NCBI GenBank assembly: GCA_963846635.1
Contig: CAWJXM010000056.1
Span: 1-64,000 of the forward strand
Length of the DNA stretch: 64,000 nucleotides
Reading direction: 5' to 3'
DNA from: AP-15 sp963846635
Lineage (GTDB): Bacteria > Pseudomonadota > Alphaproteobacteria > ATCC43930 > CGMCC-115725
Numbering within the stretch: the first letter of the stretch is position 1; every line of letters begins with the position of its first letter. Position numbers and translations under genes: made by a program. Below are positions 1-9,063 of this stretch, piece after piece. Under the pieces are notes generated by a model. That model was not told where the DNA came from, did not search any database, and saw only the letters and a program-made list of their open reading frames with translations.

Positions 1-47
1 CAACCCGCGCATCAAAGCGGCTGCGCTCGCGCCGAAGTTTGGCGGAA

Positions 48-1921
48 TTACCGCGGCGAGCCCTCTATATAGCTTTGACGGTGGGCCGACCGTTGCCGAT
101 AAAATCTAACCCGCTGTCTTTCTTCTTCTTGCAGGCGGACGCGCACGCGCAGAAGATCCTTCCAACTGGATAGCCCTGCAGCTTCTCGTTGCCGCGCGAC
201 ACCACCGCCAGATGCGCGATGTTGGCTTGCATCATGCGATCGATGACCGCTTCCAGATATTCGTCGGAAAGCGACCGGAAACTTTGTCCAACGAGGAGCT
301 TGCCGAAGGGCGCGTTCCGATGCGTTCCGTTCCGGCGCCATGCCAGCACCTTTGGCGGATCGACAACGCCGAGAACCCTTCCCTCGGTGTCGATGACTGG
401 AAAGCTCGGATGCTTCGTGCTCGGGTCGGTCAGAAAACGCGTCAGCTGCTGCAAAGTCATCGAGTCCGGCAAGCTCTCGACCGGGGTGGTCATGACTTCC
501 CGCACGCGGGTCAGAGCAAACGGGTCGACGCGATATTCGCGAAGCAGATGGTGACCTCGGCGTGCGATCTTTTCGGTCAGGATCGAGCGCCGCATCAGCA
601 ACACCGTGACCAGGTGTGCTGTGCCGCAGGCCGTGATCAGCGGCAGCAGCGCGTGCGGGTTGCCGGTCAATTCGACGGCAAAGAATGTCGCGGTCAAGGG
701 CGAGCGCATTGTGCCGCCCATCGTCGCGGCCATGCCGAGCAATGCCCAAAACGGCGGGCTGGCAGACGGTAGCAGCTGCCCCAACCCGAGACCCATGCCG
801 CCGCCCATGATCAACAATGGTGCGAGCACCCCTCCGGATGTGCCTGATCCGAGCGCCACCGCCCAAATGACTGCCTTGACCACAACCAATAGCAATGCCG
901 CGTTCGGCAACATGTTGCTCTGCAGCATCCGCGCGGTGTTGCCGTAACCCACACCGAGGGCGTGGGGATCGATCAGCCCACCGACACCGACGACAAGGCC
1001 GCCTAGCATCGGCCACCACATCCAGTGGATCGACAGTTTCAGGAACAAATCCTCGCAGCCATAGACGAGCTGGGTTAGCGCGCAAGACAAAAGTCCCCCG
1101 GCGAGGCCGACGGAAACCCAGCAACACAGCGCGATCAGCGATACTTCCGTCCCACCGGCAAACGGGAACAGCGGCCAGGGCAAACCAAGCCAGGTGCGCT
1201 CGAGCGCGGCGATGACAGATGCGGTGGCGACCGGCACGAAACTGCGCGGCGTCCACTCGAAGAGCAGCAACTCAATCGCGAGCATGATCGCGGCGATTGG
1301 CGTGCCAAACACTGTTGTCATACCGGCGGCAGCACCCGCGACCAGCAGCGTCTTGCGCTCTGTATCGCTGACTGGTAAAAGTTAGGCGATTAGCGAGCCG
1401 ATAGCTCCGCCGGTCATGATGATCGGGCCCTCGGCGCCAAACGGACCGCCTGTCCCGATAGCGATCGCCGATGATAGCGGTTTCAGGATCGCGACCTTGA
1501 GGTCCAGCCGGCTGCGGCCGAGCAAGATTGCCTCGATCGCTTCGGGAATCCCGTGGCCGCGGATTTTTTCGGTTCCAAAACGGGCCATCACACCCACGAA
1601 GAGGGCGCCAGCGACCGGCACGCCCACCGTGGCGAAACCGAGAGGCGAATGGCCGATTGGCAGATCGGCCAACGTAAAGCGCCCAAAGTAAGCAAGATTG
1701 GTGACGAGTTGAATCAGCTTGAGCAGGGCCACGCCGGCCGCAACGCCACCGGTGCTGACGACAATCGCGATCGCCGAAATCAGCAGCACCCTTGGGCTGG
1801 TGGTAAAATCGCCGAGCCGCGCGCTGACTTCGGTTAAACGCTGGCTAGCGGGCCGGTTCCCGGCGCCGCTCTCTGCAACCCCTTTACCCACCTGACCTCT
1901 CCAATGACTCCAGAAGAACAT
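48..1921 (-). pseudogene. ClC-family chloride channel/transporter with C-terminal CBS pair, broken by a stop and a frameshift
   Basis: The minus strand encodes a ClC anion channel or antiporter of about 620 codons: the membrane core, then two CBS domains. The three ion-path motifs are present: GHGIP (Ser of the usual GSGIP is His), GAEGP with the gating glutamate, and GGVLAP. Two lesions break it. An in-frame TAA at 1382-1384 splits the core; reading through it gives the continuous family sequence IGSLIA-[stop]-LLPVSDTERK, so a CAA Gln codon has most simply become TAA. Near 168-172 a one-base loss shifts the frame: the CBS tail reads LQGYP in one frame and continues SSWKDLLRVRV in another, which ends at 48-50. 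The start is ATG 1921, divergent from a MarR gene. The family identity is firm; whether any product is made is doubtful. Confidence 0.88.
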
Positions 1922-1932
1922 CGTAATACGAT
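1920..1932. promoter_or_regulatory. Perfect 13-base palindrome between divergent clc and marR, probable MarR operator
   Basis: ATCGTA-A-TACGAT is a perfect inverted repeat with a one-base centre. It lies in the 17 bases between the two divergent start codons and overlaps the ClC start. MarR dimers typically bind short palindromes in such intergenic regions and repress both genes. The binding assignment is inference from position and symmetry. Confidence 0.5.
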
Positions 1933-1938
1933 ATTTTT

Positions 1939-2412
1939 ATGCAAGGGAAACAAAAGCGCGCCATCATCGATCCGACCTCCGCACGGTCGGGCCCGCTACC
2001 AAAGCTCGATCTCGATGGGTATCGCCTGCTGGCGGAGTTTCGCTATCTGATCCGGCGGTTTCTGGAATTCAGCGAAACGGCAGCACGGCAGACCGGTCTG
2101 ACGCCGCGCCAGCACCAAGCCCTATTGGCTATCAAGGGCTTTTTGGCTGATCGGGGGCCCACGGTTGGTGAGCTCGCGGAGCGACTTCGCATTCGTCACC
2201 ATAGCGCAGTGGAGCTGGTGGATCGGCTGGTCGAGGCAGATTTTTGTGTACGCGGCCACGACCCGGAAGATCGTCGCCGCGTGATTCTGCGGCTAACCGA
2301 AACCGCCGAGCACCGTCTCGCCCTGCTGTCGGCGATCCACCTGGAAGAGTTGCGCTCGCTTCGTCCGGCACTGCTGCAAATCCTTGAGCGCTTGGAAGGT
2401 TCGATGCTCTAG
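1939..2412 (+). CDS. MarR-family transcriptional regulator
   Basis: The 157-residue protein has the MarR winged-helix layout: an N-terminal dimerisation helix, a DNA-binding region with LTPRQHQALLAI, TVGELAERLRI and SAVELVDRLVE, then the wing sequence HDPEDRRRVILRLT and C-terminal dimerisation helices. The DxRxxxxxLT pattern of the wing is the family signature. It is divergent from the ClC gene with only 17 bases between the starts, and a palindrome sits in that gap, so it probably controls itself and the channel. The ligand is unknown. With the channel broken, this regulator may have lost its main target. Confidence 0.88.
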   Translation: MQGKQKRAIIDPTSARSGPLPKLDLDGYRLLAEFRYLIRRFLEFSETAARQTGLTPRQHQALLAIKGFLADRGPTVGELAERLRIRHHSAVELVDRLVEADFCVRGHDPEDRRRVILRLTETAEHRLALLSAIHLEELRSLRPALLQILERLEGSML

Positions 2413-2927
2413 CGTGTCGCGCGCATCGAACGATCGCTACGTCGAGGGGCAAGTGCAGTTTAGCTGAACGTGACTTTGATTAGGCGATGGCGGGCCGTCT
2501 CGGCCAAAGCCGCTCGAATCACCGCCGCCATTGAATTATCGCTCGTGGTGACGCGAACTTCCACGCCCGAGGCGCAGGCCCGCTATCGTCGCCGGTCCAG
2601 CTGATTAATCGCGAGTACTGCGACAAATCGGGCGAATAGCAATCCGCTGGCGGGGGTCAGTCGAGCAAAGGTCATTGCAAAGAACTCCGTCGACCCCGCG
2701 TTGCCTTGCCTACTCGGCCCTCATCAATCCGCTGCCTTCTTCGGTGCGACGATCGGATATCAGGGATCGATGACGATTTCGCGACTCAACTGCAATATCT
2801 AGCGACAGCAAAAATGTAACATACCACGTGTAGAAGATTGCTGATGTGATCGCATTTGAGAAGAGCATGGCTGCTGGGGCTAGCGTGTTCTTTATGCCTG
2901 CCTCTCGTTGGATGGCGGGAGGGCGAG
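2413..2927. other. Intergenic region, no supported gene
   Basis: No reading frame here has both a plausible start with a ribosome site and recognisable protein sequence. On the minus strand about 24 codons ending at 2460-2462 read like protein (AAVIRAALAETARHRLIKV) from an ATG at 2531, but no family was recognised. It may be a gene remnant. Confidence 0.4.
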
Positions 2928-3764
2928 ATGAGCCAGTCGCAGCATATGCGTCGTTATCGCACGATCTGGATCTCCGATGTGCATCTCGGCACCCGCGGCT
3001 GCAAGGCCGAATATCTGCTCGATTTTCTGCGCCACAACGACGCCGACACGATTTATCTGGTCGGCGATATAATCGACGGCTGGCGCCTGAAAAAATCCTG
3101 GTATTGGCCGCAAACCCATAACGACGTCGTCCAAAAGCTGTTGCGCATGGTGCGCAAGGGAACCCGAGCGATCTACATACCCGGCAATCACGACGAATGG
3201 CTGCGCGACTACACTCGCCTGCAGTTCGGCGGCATCGAAATCCTCGAAGACGCCATCCATGTGACTGCCGACGGCCGCCGTCTGCTGGTGATGCACGGTG
3301 ATGCGTTTGATGCGATTGTCATCCACGCGCGCTGGTTGGCTTTGCTCGGCGACGGGGCTTATACCGTCATGGTGTGGGTCAATCGTCATTTCAACACGGC
3401 TCGGCGGCGCCTCGGCTATCCCTATTGGTCGCTGTCGGATTACGTCAAAAGACGGGTTAAGAATGCAGTGCAGTACATCGCCTCCTTTGGCGACGCCATT
3501 GCCGAAGAGGCCAGGCGGCGCGGCGCCAACGGCGTCGTCTGCGGCCATATTCATCACGCCGAAATCCGTGATCTTGGCGGCGTTCTCTATTGCAACAGCG
3601 GCGACTGGGTCGAGAGCTGCACTGCCCTGGTCGAGGAGTTTGACGGCTCATTGGAGCTGGTCAGTTGGATGACGTGCCGCGCCTTGGATCCGCTCATAAT
3701 CGAGCCGGCTTTTGAAACCGAACTGTCAGACGACGTCCTGGAAAGCATTGATCAGCAGCTATGA
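2928..3764 (+). CDS. UDP-2,3-diacylglucosamine diphosphatase-like metallophosphoesterase (LpxH-type)
   Basis: This calcineurin-type phosphoesterase of 278 residues shows the full metal-binding motif series in order: SDVHLG, GDIIDGW, GNHDEW, MHGD and GHIHH. The family hydrolyses UDP-2,3-diacylglucosamine to lipid X in lipid A synthesis; this longer subgroup is usually annotated by similarity and may act on another lipid diphosphate. The reading frame opens at 2856, but ATG 2928 is preferred because GGGAGGG precedes it and the conserved sequence begins soon after. The stop is followed within 30 bases by a glycosyltransferase, so the two are probably co-transcribed. This fits a role in envelope lipid or glycolipid assembly. 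Confidence 0.85.
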   Translation: MSQSQHMRRYRTIWISDVHLGTRGCKAEYLLDFLRHNDADTIYLVGDIIDGWRLKKSWYWPQTHNDVVQKLLRMVRKGTRAIYIPGNHDEWLRDYTRLQFGGIEILEDAIHVTADGRRLLVMHGDAFDAIVIHARWLALLGDGAYTVMVWVNRHFNTARRRLGYPYWSLSDYVKRRVKNAVQYIASFGDAIAEEARRRGANGVVCGHIHHAEIRDLGGVLYCNSGDWVESCTALVEEFDGSLELVSWMTCRALDPLIIEPAFETELSDDVLESIDQQL

Positions 3765-3793
3765 CAATCTCGCTCAGACGAGAGGAAATGCCG

Positions 3794-4606
3794 ATGTCGG
3801 AATTGACCATCAGCTTTGTTGTTCCCGCCTTCAACGAAGAAGCGCTAATCGCCTCCTGTCTGTACGCAATTTTGGCGGAAACGTCGCGCGTCGGATGCCG
3901 CGCGGAAATCATCGTTGTCGACAACAACAGCACCGATCGCACGCGTCAAATCGTGGCGGCGATCCCGGGTGTGGTCATTGTCGACGAGCCGCAACGCGGG
4001 CTGGTGAAAGCTCGTCGGGCTGGCTGCCTCGCTGCGCGCGGTCGACTGATCGCAAATATCGATGCTGACACGATGCTTCCGCCGGGCTGGCTCGATACAG
4101 TCCTCGCGGTATTCGCAAAATGTCCCGATCTGGCGGCGCTGAGTGGTCCATTCATTCACTATGATGTCTCAAAAAAGGTCCGTATAACGGCCGCGATCTT
4201 CTACCGCTTTGCCTTTCTGAGCTATCTGTTGGTGCGGTTCGTTTTTCGCGCCGGCTCGATGATGCAGGGCGGCAACTTTGTCGTCCGCAAGAGCGCCCTC
4301 GAGATCGCGGACGCCTTCAATCCCTCTTTCAGCTTTTATGGTGAGGACAGCGAGTTGGCCCGGCGGTTGAGCAAGGTCGGCACGGTCAAGTTTTCGTTTG
4401 CGCTGCCGGCATTTTCATCAGGACGCCGGCTCATTGCCGAAGGGCTGTTCCGCGTCGCCTTCAATTACAGCATGAACTACTTGTGGACCTTAATGTTCAA
4501 ACAGCCGTTCACACTGGATTGGATTGATTTTCGTGATCCTCCTGCCGTCGACCACGCCGCGCTAGCCACGGCAACACCGGCTTCAGTCGAGTCGCCCCCG
4601 CCCTGA
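3794..4606 (+). CDS. Family 2 glycosyltransferase
   Basis: The protein of about 270 residues starts with the GT2 fold pattern SFVVPAFNEE, then VVDNNSTDRT and the metal-binding IDADT (DxD). A hydrophobic stretch (AIFYRFAFLSYLLVRFVF) and an FYGEDSELARR motif typical of the acceptor side follow. It probably transfers a sugar from a nucleotide donor at the inner membrane. ATG 3794 has GAGG eight bases upstream; ATG 3788 and ATG 3761 (which overlaps the previous stop as ATGA) are alternatives. It is coupled to the LpxH-like gene, so a lipid-linked or envelope sugar acceptor is likely. The actual donor and acceptor are not readable from sequence. Confidence 0.85.
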   Translation: MSELTISFVVPAFNEEALIASCLYAILAETSRVGCRAEIIVVDNNSTDRTRQIVAAIPGVVIVDEPQRGLVKARRAGCLAARGRLIANIDADTMLPPGWLDTVLAVFAKCPDLAALSGPFIHYDVSKKVRITAAIFYRFAFLSYLLVRFVFRAGSMMQGGNFVVRKSALEIADAFNPSFSFYGEDSELARRLSKVGTVKFSFALPAFSSGRRLIAEGLFRVAFNYSMNYLWTLMFKQPFTLDWIDFRDPPAVDHAALATATPASVESPPP

Positions 4607-4863
4607 CCGAGGCTTTCGAGAGCACGATACTCCGGACCCGACCATGAGAAAATAACGCTCGTAACCGACGCATGGGCGCCGGTGGTCAACAGCGTCACCG
4701 GGATATTGACCCGAAAAACCTGTCCCGAATTTCTAGATTTCGACCTACCTGATCAAAGCTCGTGGTCGGCGACTCGCAATTGTTGCCAATGTCGCGCTGC
4801 GCGCTTTCGGCATATTTCTTTTGCCGATCGACAAGATAGCGAATGCTGAGGCCTGCAATACGG

Positions 4864-5154
4864 CTAGTCGGAGGACGGCAAGCGGTGGCTGGAGACAGCT
4901 GGCCGAGCTTTGGGCACCAGCGCGCCCGGCGGCGCCGCGCTTGTAAGCGCCGAAGGCGTGCTGGCCGCATTTTCTGCCGGCGATTGCGCCAGGTGCGTCC
5001 AATCAATCAAATTGACAACACAGGCCAAATTCAACACAACCAGTGACACAGCGATGAACAGCAAAAGAGGATTCATCGCGCGCGACACTCGGTCCAAGGC
5101 TTCAATTACGTGAGCGAAGTGATGCTCCTGAGAGGATTGGTGCCGCACCAGCAT
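4864..5154 (-). CDS. Small hypothetical membrane protein
   Basis: This 96-codon frame encodes a protein with a charged N-terminus, a single strongly hydrophobic segment (PLLLFIAVSLVVLNLACVV), then a Pro/Ala-rich tail. A purine-rich AAGGGGA lies just before the ATG, closer than ideal. No family was recognised. The composition is that of a single-pass small membrane protein, but overlapping frames on both strands make the call uncertain. Confidence 0.4.
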   Translation of the reverse strand: MLVRHQSSQEHHFAHVIEALDRVSRAMNPLLLFIAVSLVVLNLACVVNLIDWTHLAQSPAENAASTPSALTSAAPPGALVPKARPAVSSHRLPSSD

Positions 5155-5538
5155 TCCCCTTGCTCAACCTTGCCACAGCAACGCATCAAGCTATCAGGCT
5201 CTAGGAGATGAGCCGCAATCATAAACGCTCGGGCGCTGCCTCTGAGCCATTCATATAGTCCTTATGCTGATGTTTACCTCGGCTTTTCAAGCAGTTCCGG
5301 CATGCGTTTGCGGGATGCGTGCGCCCTCGCCCGAGTTCGCTGAAGCTCGATCGACTTTATCGATCTGCCTCGTTGCTGCTTTCGCAGCGTGGCGCCTTAA
5401 CACGGCTCGATGGTCGAGGGGTCGCCGTGAAAGCGCTTGATCATCGGCTTCTATTCATGGCCGACTGTTTTCGCAGGGCGTCAGGCTCAGCCGCTACGCC
5501 ACCTGCTCGGCCAAATCGTCCAAGGCAAATCAAACCCG
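5155..5538. other. Intergenic region upstream of the carbamoyltransferase
   Basis: The carbamoyltransferase frame stays open back to about 5437, but the conserved protein starts at 5539. No other gene, clear promoter or terminator was seen in these bases. Confidence 0.4.
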
Positions 5539-7272
5539 ATGCTGATCCTCAGTCTGCACAGTGGGCCACATGATTCGTCGGCAGCGCTGTTCGATGATTA
5601 CCGGCTGCTGGCTGCGGTGACCGAGGAGCGGCTCAACCGTGTCAAATGTTCCGGCGGGTTTCCTGTCAGGTCGATTGCCGAGGTGCTGCGAATCGCCGGG
5701 CTTGAGCGGCGTCACATCGATGTGCTGGTGTGCACCCGGTGCCTGTTCCCGCGGCGATATTTGACCCATTGGCGGCCCCACGAAAAAATACGTGAGGAAT
5801 TCCGACACCTGATCGGCCGCGAAAAGATGCGCGACCTCAGCGTTGCCGTATCAAAAATTCCCGGTGCCACCGCAGCCGACGTGTTCGATCGCCGCGCCCT
5901 CCTTGCCGATCTTGGGCTGCGCTCCGACGTACGCCTGTTTTTCACGAACCATCATTTCAGCCACGCGCTGCCGAGCTTGTTCTTTACCGACTGGGAAGAG
6001 GCGCTGCTCTACACGGCCGACGGCCTTGGCGACCACGTCTATTACAGCCACTACCTGATGCAGGACGGCCGGCTCGACAATCTTTACGGCGACGATCGCT
6101 GGCTGCGCGAGAATGATGCTACCGGCAGCCTCGGGCTTGCCTATGGTTGCTTTACCGAAGCTCTAGGCTGGAAGATCAACCGCCACGAAGGCAAATTGAC
6201 CGGGCTCGCCGCCTATGGGGAGCCGACCCTTTTGCAAGATCTGCTGCGTCACTACGATATATCCGCGGACGGCCAAATCACCATGGATTTTGCCGACCAT
6301 TCCGCGATGCGAGAGTGTTTCCACGCTCTCGCTCAAAGCGAAACTCGCGAGAATGCCGCCGCCTCGGTGCAGGCGCTGCTCGAACACTGTATCCGGGAAG
6401 CGGTGAGCCGATTGCTGGACAAGCACAAGGTCCGACGACTGGGGCTGGCTGGTGGAGTTTTCGCCAATGTTCGGCTCAACCGGCTCCTCGTCGAAACCCT
6501 GGACGTCGAGGAAGTCTTTATCGTCCCGCCAATGGGTGACGAGGGTCTCGTTATCGGCGGCGTCTTGCAATTTCTGCTCGAGCGCGATGGTTTGTCGGTA
6601 TGGCTGGCACAGCGTCAGCGGTTAACGGATGTCTATTGGGGTGGCGACTTCGACCTGAGGGTGGCCAACATCTTTGGCGCGTCACCAGCGCTCCTGCGGA
6701 TCACCGGCGATCCGATCGCAACCGCTGCCGAATGGCTGACGCAAGGGCGGATCGGTGCCATTTATTGTGGCCGGATGGAGTATGGTCCGCGCGCACTCGG
6801 CGCCCGCAGCATCCTCGCCAATCCTGCCGACCCGGACATCGGTCACAAACTAAACCAAAGGCTCAAGCGAAGCGAGTTCATGCCCTTTGCGCCGGTCGTG
6901 GCAGAGGACGACGCCGGCGCGGTGTTCGACATCGGTCCGAGGAACCGGTACGCAGCGCGCTTCATGACCATCAGCTGCGATGTGCGCCGTCAATGGCGCG
7001 AGCGGATCCCTGGAATCGTGCATGTCGACGGCAGTGCACGGCCGCAAGTGATCGCACGCACCGCCAACCCTTGCTATTTCGATATCTTGGCAACCTTCAA
7101 GGCACGCACTGGGCTGCCGGTGCTGGTCAATACCAGCCTCAACGTGCATGAGGAGCCGATCGTCAATCGCCCCGAGGAGTGTCTGAAGACCCTGGAGGAC
7201 GGTCGGGTCGACTTCGTCGTCACCCCCGACGCGATGTGGACGCTCAGAGTCCCGGACTCAGACACGCAGTAG
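5539..7272 (+). CDS. NodU/CmcH/TobZ-family O-carbamoyltransferase
   Basis: The 577-residue protein has both domains of the family. The N-terminal Kae1-like domain that forms carbamoyl-adenylate begins LILSLHSGPHDSSAAL and has HHFSHALPS, EGKLTGLAAYGE and GLAGGVFAN. The C-terminal domain has GPRALGARSILA, SEFMPFAPV and VNTSLNVHEEPIVN. These enzymes use carbamoyl phosphate and ATP to carbamoylate a hydroxyl, for example on Nod factors, aminoglycosides or hopanoid and other glycolipids. ATG 5539 is chosen because family homology starts there. The same-strand phosphoesterase and glycosyltransferase upstream suggest a surface glycan or glycolipid acceptor, though about 900 bases separate them. Its 3' end overlaps the converging ATP12 gene by 15 bases. 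Confidence 0.9.
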   Translation: MLILSLHSGPHDSSAALFDDYRLLAAVTEERLNRVKCSGGFPVRSIAEVLRIAGLERRHIDVLVCTRCLFPRRYLTHWRPHEKIREEFRHLIGREKMRDLSVAVSKIPGATAADVFDRRALLADLGLRSDVRLFFTNHHFSHALPSLFFTDWEEALLYTADGLGDHVYYSHYLMQDGRLDNLYGDDRWLRENDATGSLGLAYGCFTEALGWKINRHEGKLTGLAAYGEPTLLQDLLRHYDISADGQITMDFADHSAMRECFHALAQSETRENAAASVQALLEHCIREAVSRLLDKHKVRRLGLAGGVFANVRLNRLLVETLDVEEVFIVPPMGDEGLVIGGVLQFLLERDGLSVWLAQRQRLTDVYWGGDFDLRVANIFGASPALLRITGDPIATAAEWLTQGRIGAIYCGRMEYGPRALGARSILANPADPDIGHKLNQRLKRSEFMPFAPVVAEDDAGAVFDIGPRNRYAARFMTISCDVRRQWRERIPGIVHVDGSARPQVIARTANPCYFDILATFKARTGLPVLVNTSLNVHEEPIVNRPEECLKTLEDGRVDFVVTPDAMWTLRVPDSDTQ

Positions 7273-7953
7273 CGACAGGAAATTCGCCGCCGCCGTGATG
7301 TCGTCGGCAAGCGCCTGCCGGCGCTGGGCTTGTTCCAAATCCTCGCCCCAGGCCTCGATCTGAAAGGTCTCATCGAGTTGCGAGGCGGCAAAGGCCTGTT
7401 CTGCGTCAAGACGGCGTTCGGCCAACGCCAATGCAATCACGAGCGAGCCGCACGCAGCAGTCGCCAGATGCAACGCCGCCAGCGCAAAATCGTCGTGTTC
7501 GGCGACTGCCGCAGCAAAGGCGTGCAGACTGGCCATTGGCTGGGCGATCGGTATGACGCCGACGGTGATTTCGAGCGGTGCGTCGTAGCGCAGCACCGCC
7601 CAGTCGACGAGCGGCTGCCACATCGCCGACTGACGCGCCGTCAGCTCGGGCGGACGGGCGGCGCGATAGCAAACGAGATCTGTACCGGCATAGTCCGCGA
7701 TCTGATGCACAATCAGCGAGCGTTGCGGACTCACCCGATCGATTGCGGTGTTGGCGATCTGAGTGAGCGGCAATTCCTCTGCCCGGATATCGCCCTCCCC
7801 GGCGTTCCACTCCTCTGCTATCGCTTTGGCCAGCGTCGCAGTCGGAACGATCAGATCACGTTTCGCCGGTGTCCTGATCGGCGTGCCGTCGAGGGCGATG
7901 CCATATCCGGGCCCGGCGGGCATGATATCGGCCCGCTGATAAAAGCGCTTCAT
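7258..7953 (-). CDS. ATP12-family F1-ATPase assembly chaperone
   Basis: The 231-residue protein matches the ATP12 chaperone family, which binds the F1 alpha subunit during ATP synthase assembly in mitochondria and Alphaproteobacteria. The family pattern is visible in MKRFYQ near the start, a short beta-rich N-terminal part (YGIALDGTPIRTPAKRDLIV), AIAEEWNAGEGDI, PLTQIANTAIDRV, and the helical C-terminal half with the acidic FQIEAWGEDLEQAQRR. ATG 7953 overlaps the stop of the pseudouridine synthase as ATGA, so the two are translationally coupled. This order after rarA and an RluC-type gene is typical of Alphaproteobacteria. Confidence 0.9.
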   Translation of the reverse strand: MKRFYQRADIMPAGPGYGIALDGTPIRTPAKRDLIVPTATLAKAIAEEWNAGEGDIRAEELPLTQIANTAIDRVSPQRSLIVHQIADYAGTDLVCYRAARPPELTARQSAMWQPLVDWAVLRYDAPLEITVGVIPIAQPMASLHAFAAAVAEHDDFALAALHLATAACGSLVIALALAERRLDAEQAFAASQLDETFQIEAWGEDLEQAQRRQALADDITAAANFLSLLRV

Positions 7954-8945
7954 TCTATATCCAACAGTGCAAACGGCTCTTTTGCATCGCCAGTAAAACC
8001 AAAGAATTCCCAACTTTGACGCATATGCGGCGGCAGCGGTGCCGTAACGCGCAGCATACCGCCCTGCGGGTGCGGGATCGCCAACTCGCGTGCATGCAGG
8101 TGCAGCTGCCGTGCATTCGATACGCCGGCGAGTTGCGCGGCAGCGCCGCCATATTTCGGGTCTCCAAGGATCGGCGTGCCGATCGCGGCGCAATGTGCGC
8201 GCAGCTGATGCGTCCTGCCCGTTATCGGCAGCAAAGCAAGCCAGCTTGCATGTTCGCCGACGCTGTCGATGACCCGGTAATAGGTGACAGCATTCTTGCC
8301 TTGATCGGGATCGGCGCGCACCCGCTCGCCGCCGGGCCCACCCTGTTTCGCCAGTGCCAGGTTGATCCGTCCTTGTGTCGGCTTGGGCCGACCGACGGTG
8401 AGTGCCCAGTAGATCTTGCGTGTCGTCTTATCGCGAAAAGCGCGGGTCAGAAATGCCGCCGCCGCCGCGGTGCGGGCGATGACAAAGACGCCGCTCGTGT
8501 CCTTGTCGAGGCGGTGGACGAGGCGCGGCCGCTCGGCATAGCCGAAGCGCAGCGCGTCGAGGAGCCCGTCAAGGTGCCGCTCGGACCGCGTCCCCCCTTG
8601 GACAGCAAGACCGGGTGGCTTATCGAGTACGATGACCTGGTCGTCGCGATGCAGGACAGCCGCTTCCAGCATCGCCGCATCGGCATCAGATATCCTGCGC
8701 GGCGTTGCCAGGGCTGTAGGTTCGGTTTCGTTTAACGGCGGGACCCGGATCGCCTGACCCGGCATGATTCGATCTCCAGCCTTGGCGCGCTTCCCGTCGA
8801 CGCGGATGTGGCCGGTGCGCAACAGCTTTTCGAGCCGGCTATGGGCGAGCGCCGGATAATGCCGCTTGAACCAGCGGTCGAGGCGTAACGAGCCGTCCTC
8901 TTCGGCTACGGTTACGGTCTGATTCATCAAAACCGATCCGGTCAT
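7950..8945 (-). CDS. RluC/RluD-family 23S rRNA pseudouridine synthase
   Basis: The protein has an N-terminal S4 RNA-binding domain (LRLDRWFKRHYPALAHSRLEKLLRTG) and a RluA-type catalytic domain with RLVHRLDKDTSG, whose second-motif Asp is the catalytic residue, and the downstream PITGRTHQLRAH. It isomerises uridines in 23S rRNA; the exact positions cannot be assigned. The frame extends to 9044, but ATG 8945 with GGCGGGG upstream or ATG 8927 are better starts because the conserved domain begins with VTVAEEDGSLRLDR. It is coupled to ATP12 by a 4-base overlap and lies downstream of rarA on the same strand. Confidence 0.9.
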   Translation of the reverse strand: MTGSVLMNQTVTVAEEDGSLRLDRWFKRHYPALAHSRLEKLLRTGHIRVDGKRAKAGDRIMPGQAIRVPPLNETEPTALATPRRISDADAAMLEAAVLHRDDQVIVLDKPPGLAVQGGTRSERHLDGLLDALRFGYAERPRLVHRLDKDTSGVFVIARTAAAAAFLTRAFRDKTTRKIYWALTVGRPKPTQGRINLALAKQGGPGGERVRADPDQGKNAVTYYRVIDSVGEHASWLALLPITGRTHQLRAHCAAIGTPILGDPKYGGAAAQLAGVSNARQLHLHARELAIPHPQGGMLRVTAPLPPHMRQSWEFFGFTGDAKEPFALLDIE

Positions 8946-9063
8946 CGCGCGAGCCCCGCCGGTGCCGGGCCGGCGCCGCCAACCCGCGAGTTTGCAATCT
9001 GTCGTGAAAACTGCCGTTCCACCGCAAACATGAATGATTACCAAAGTTGGGGACGCAGCCCCC

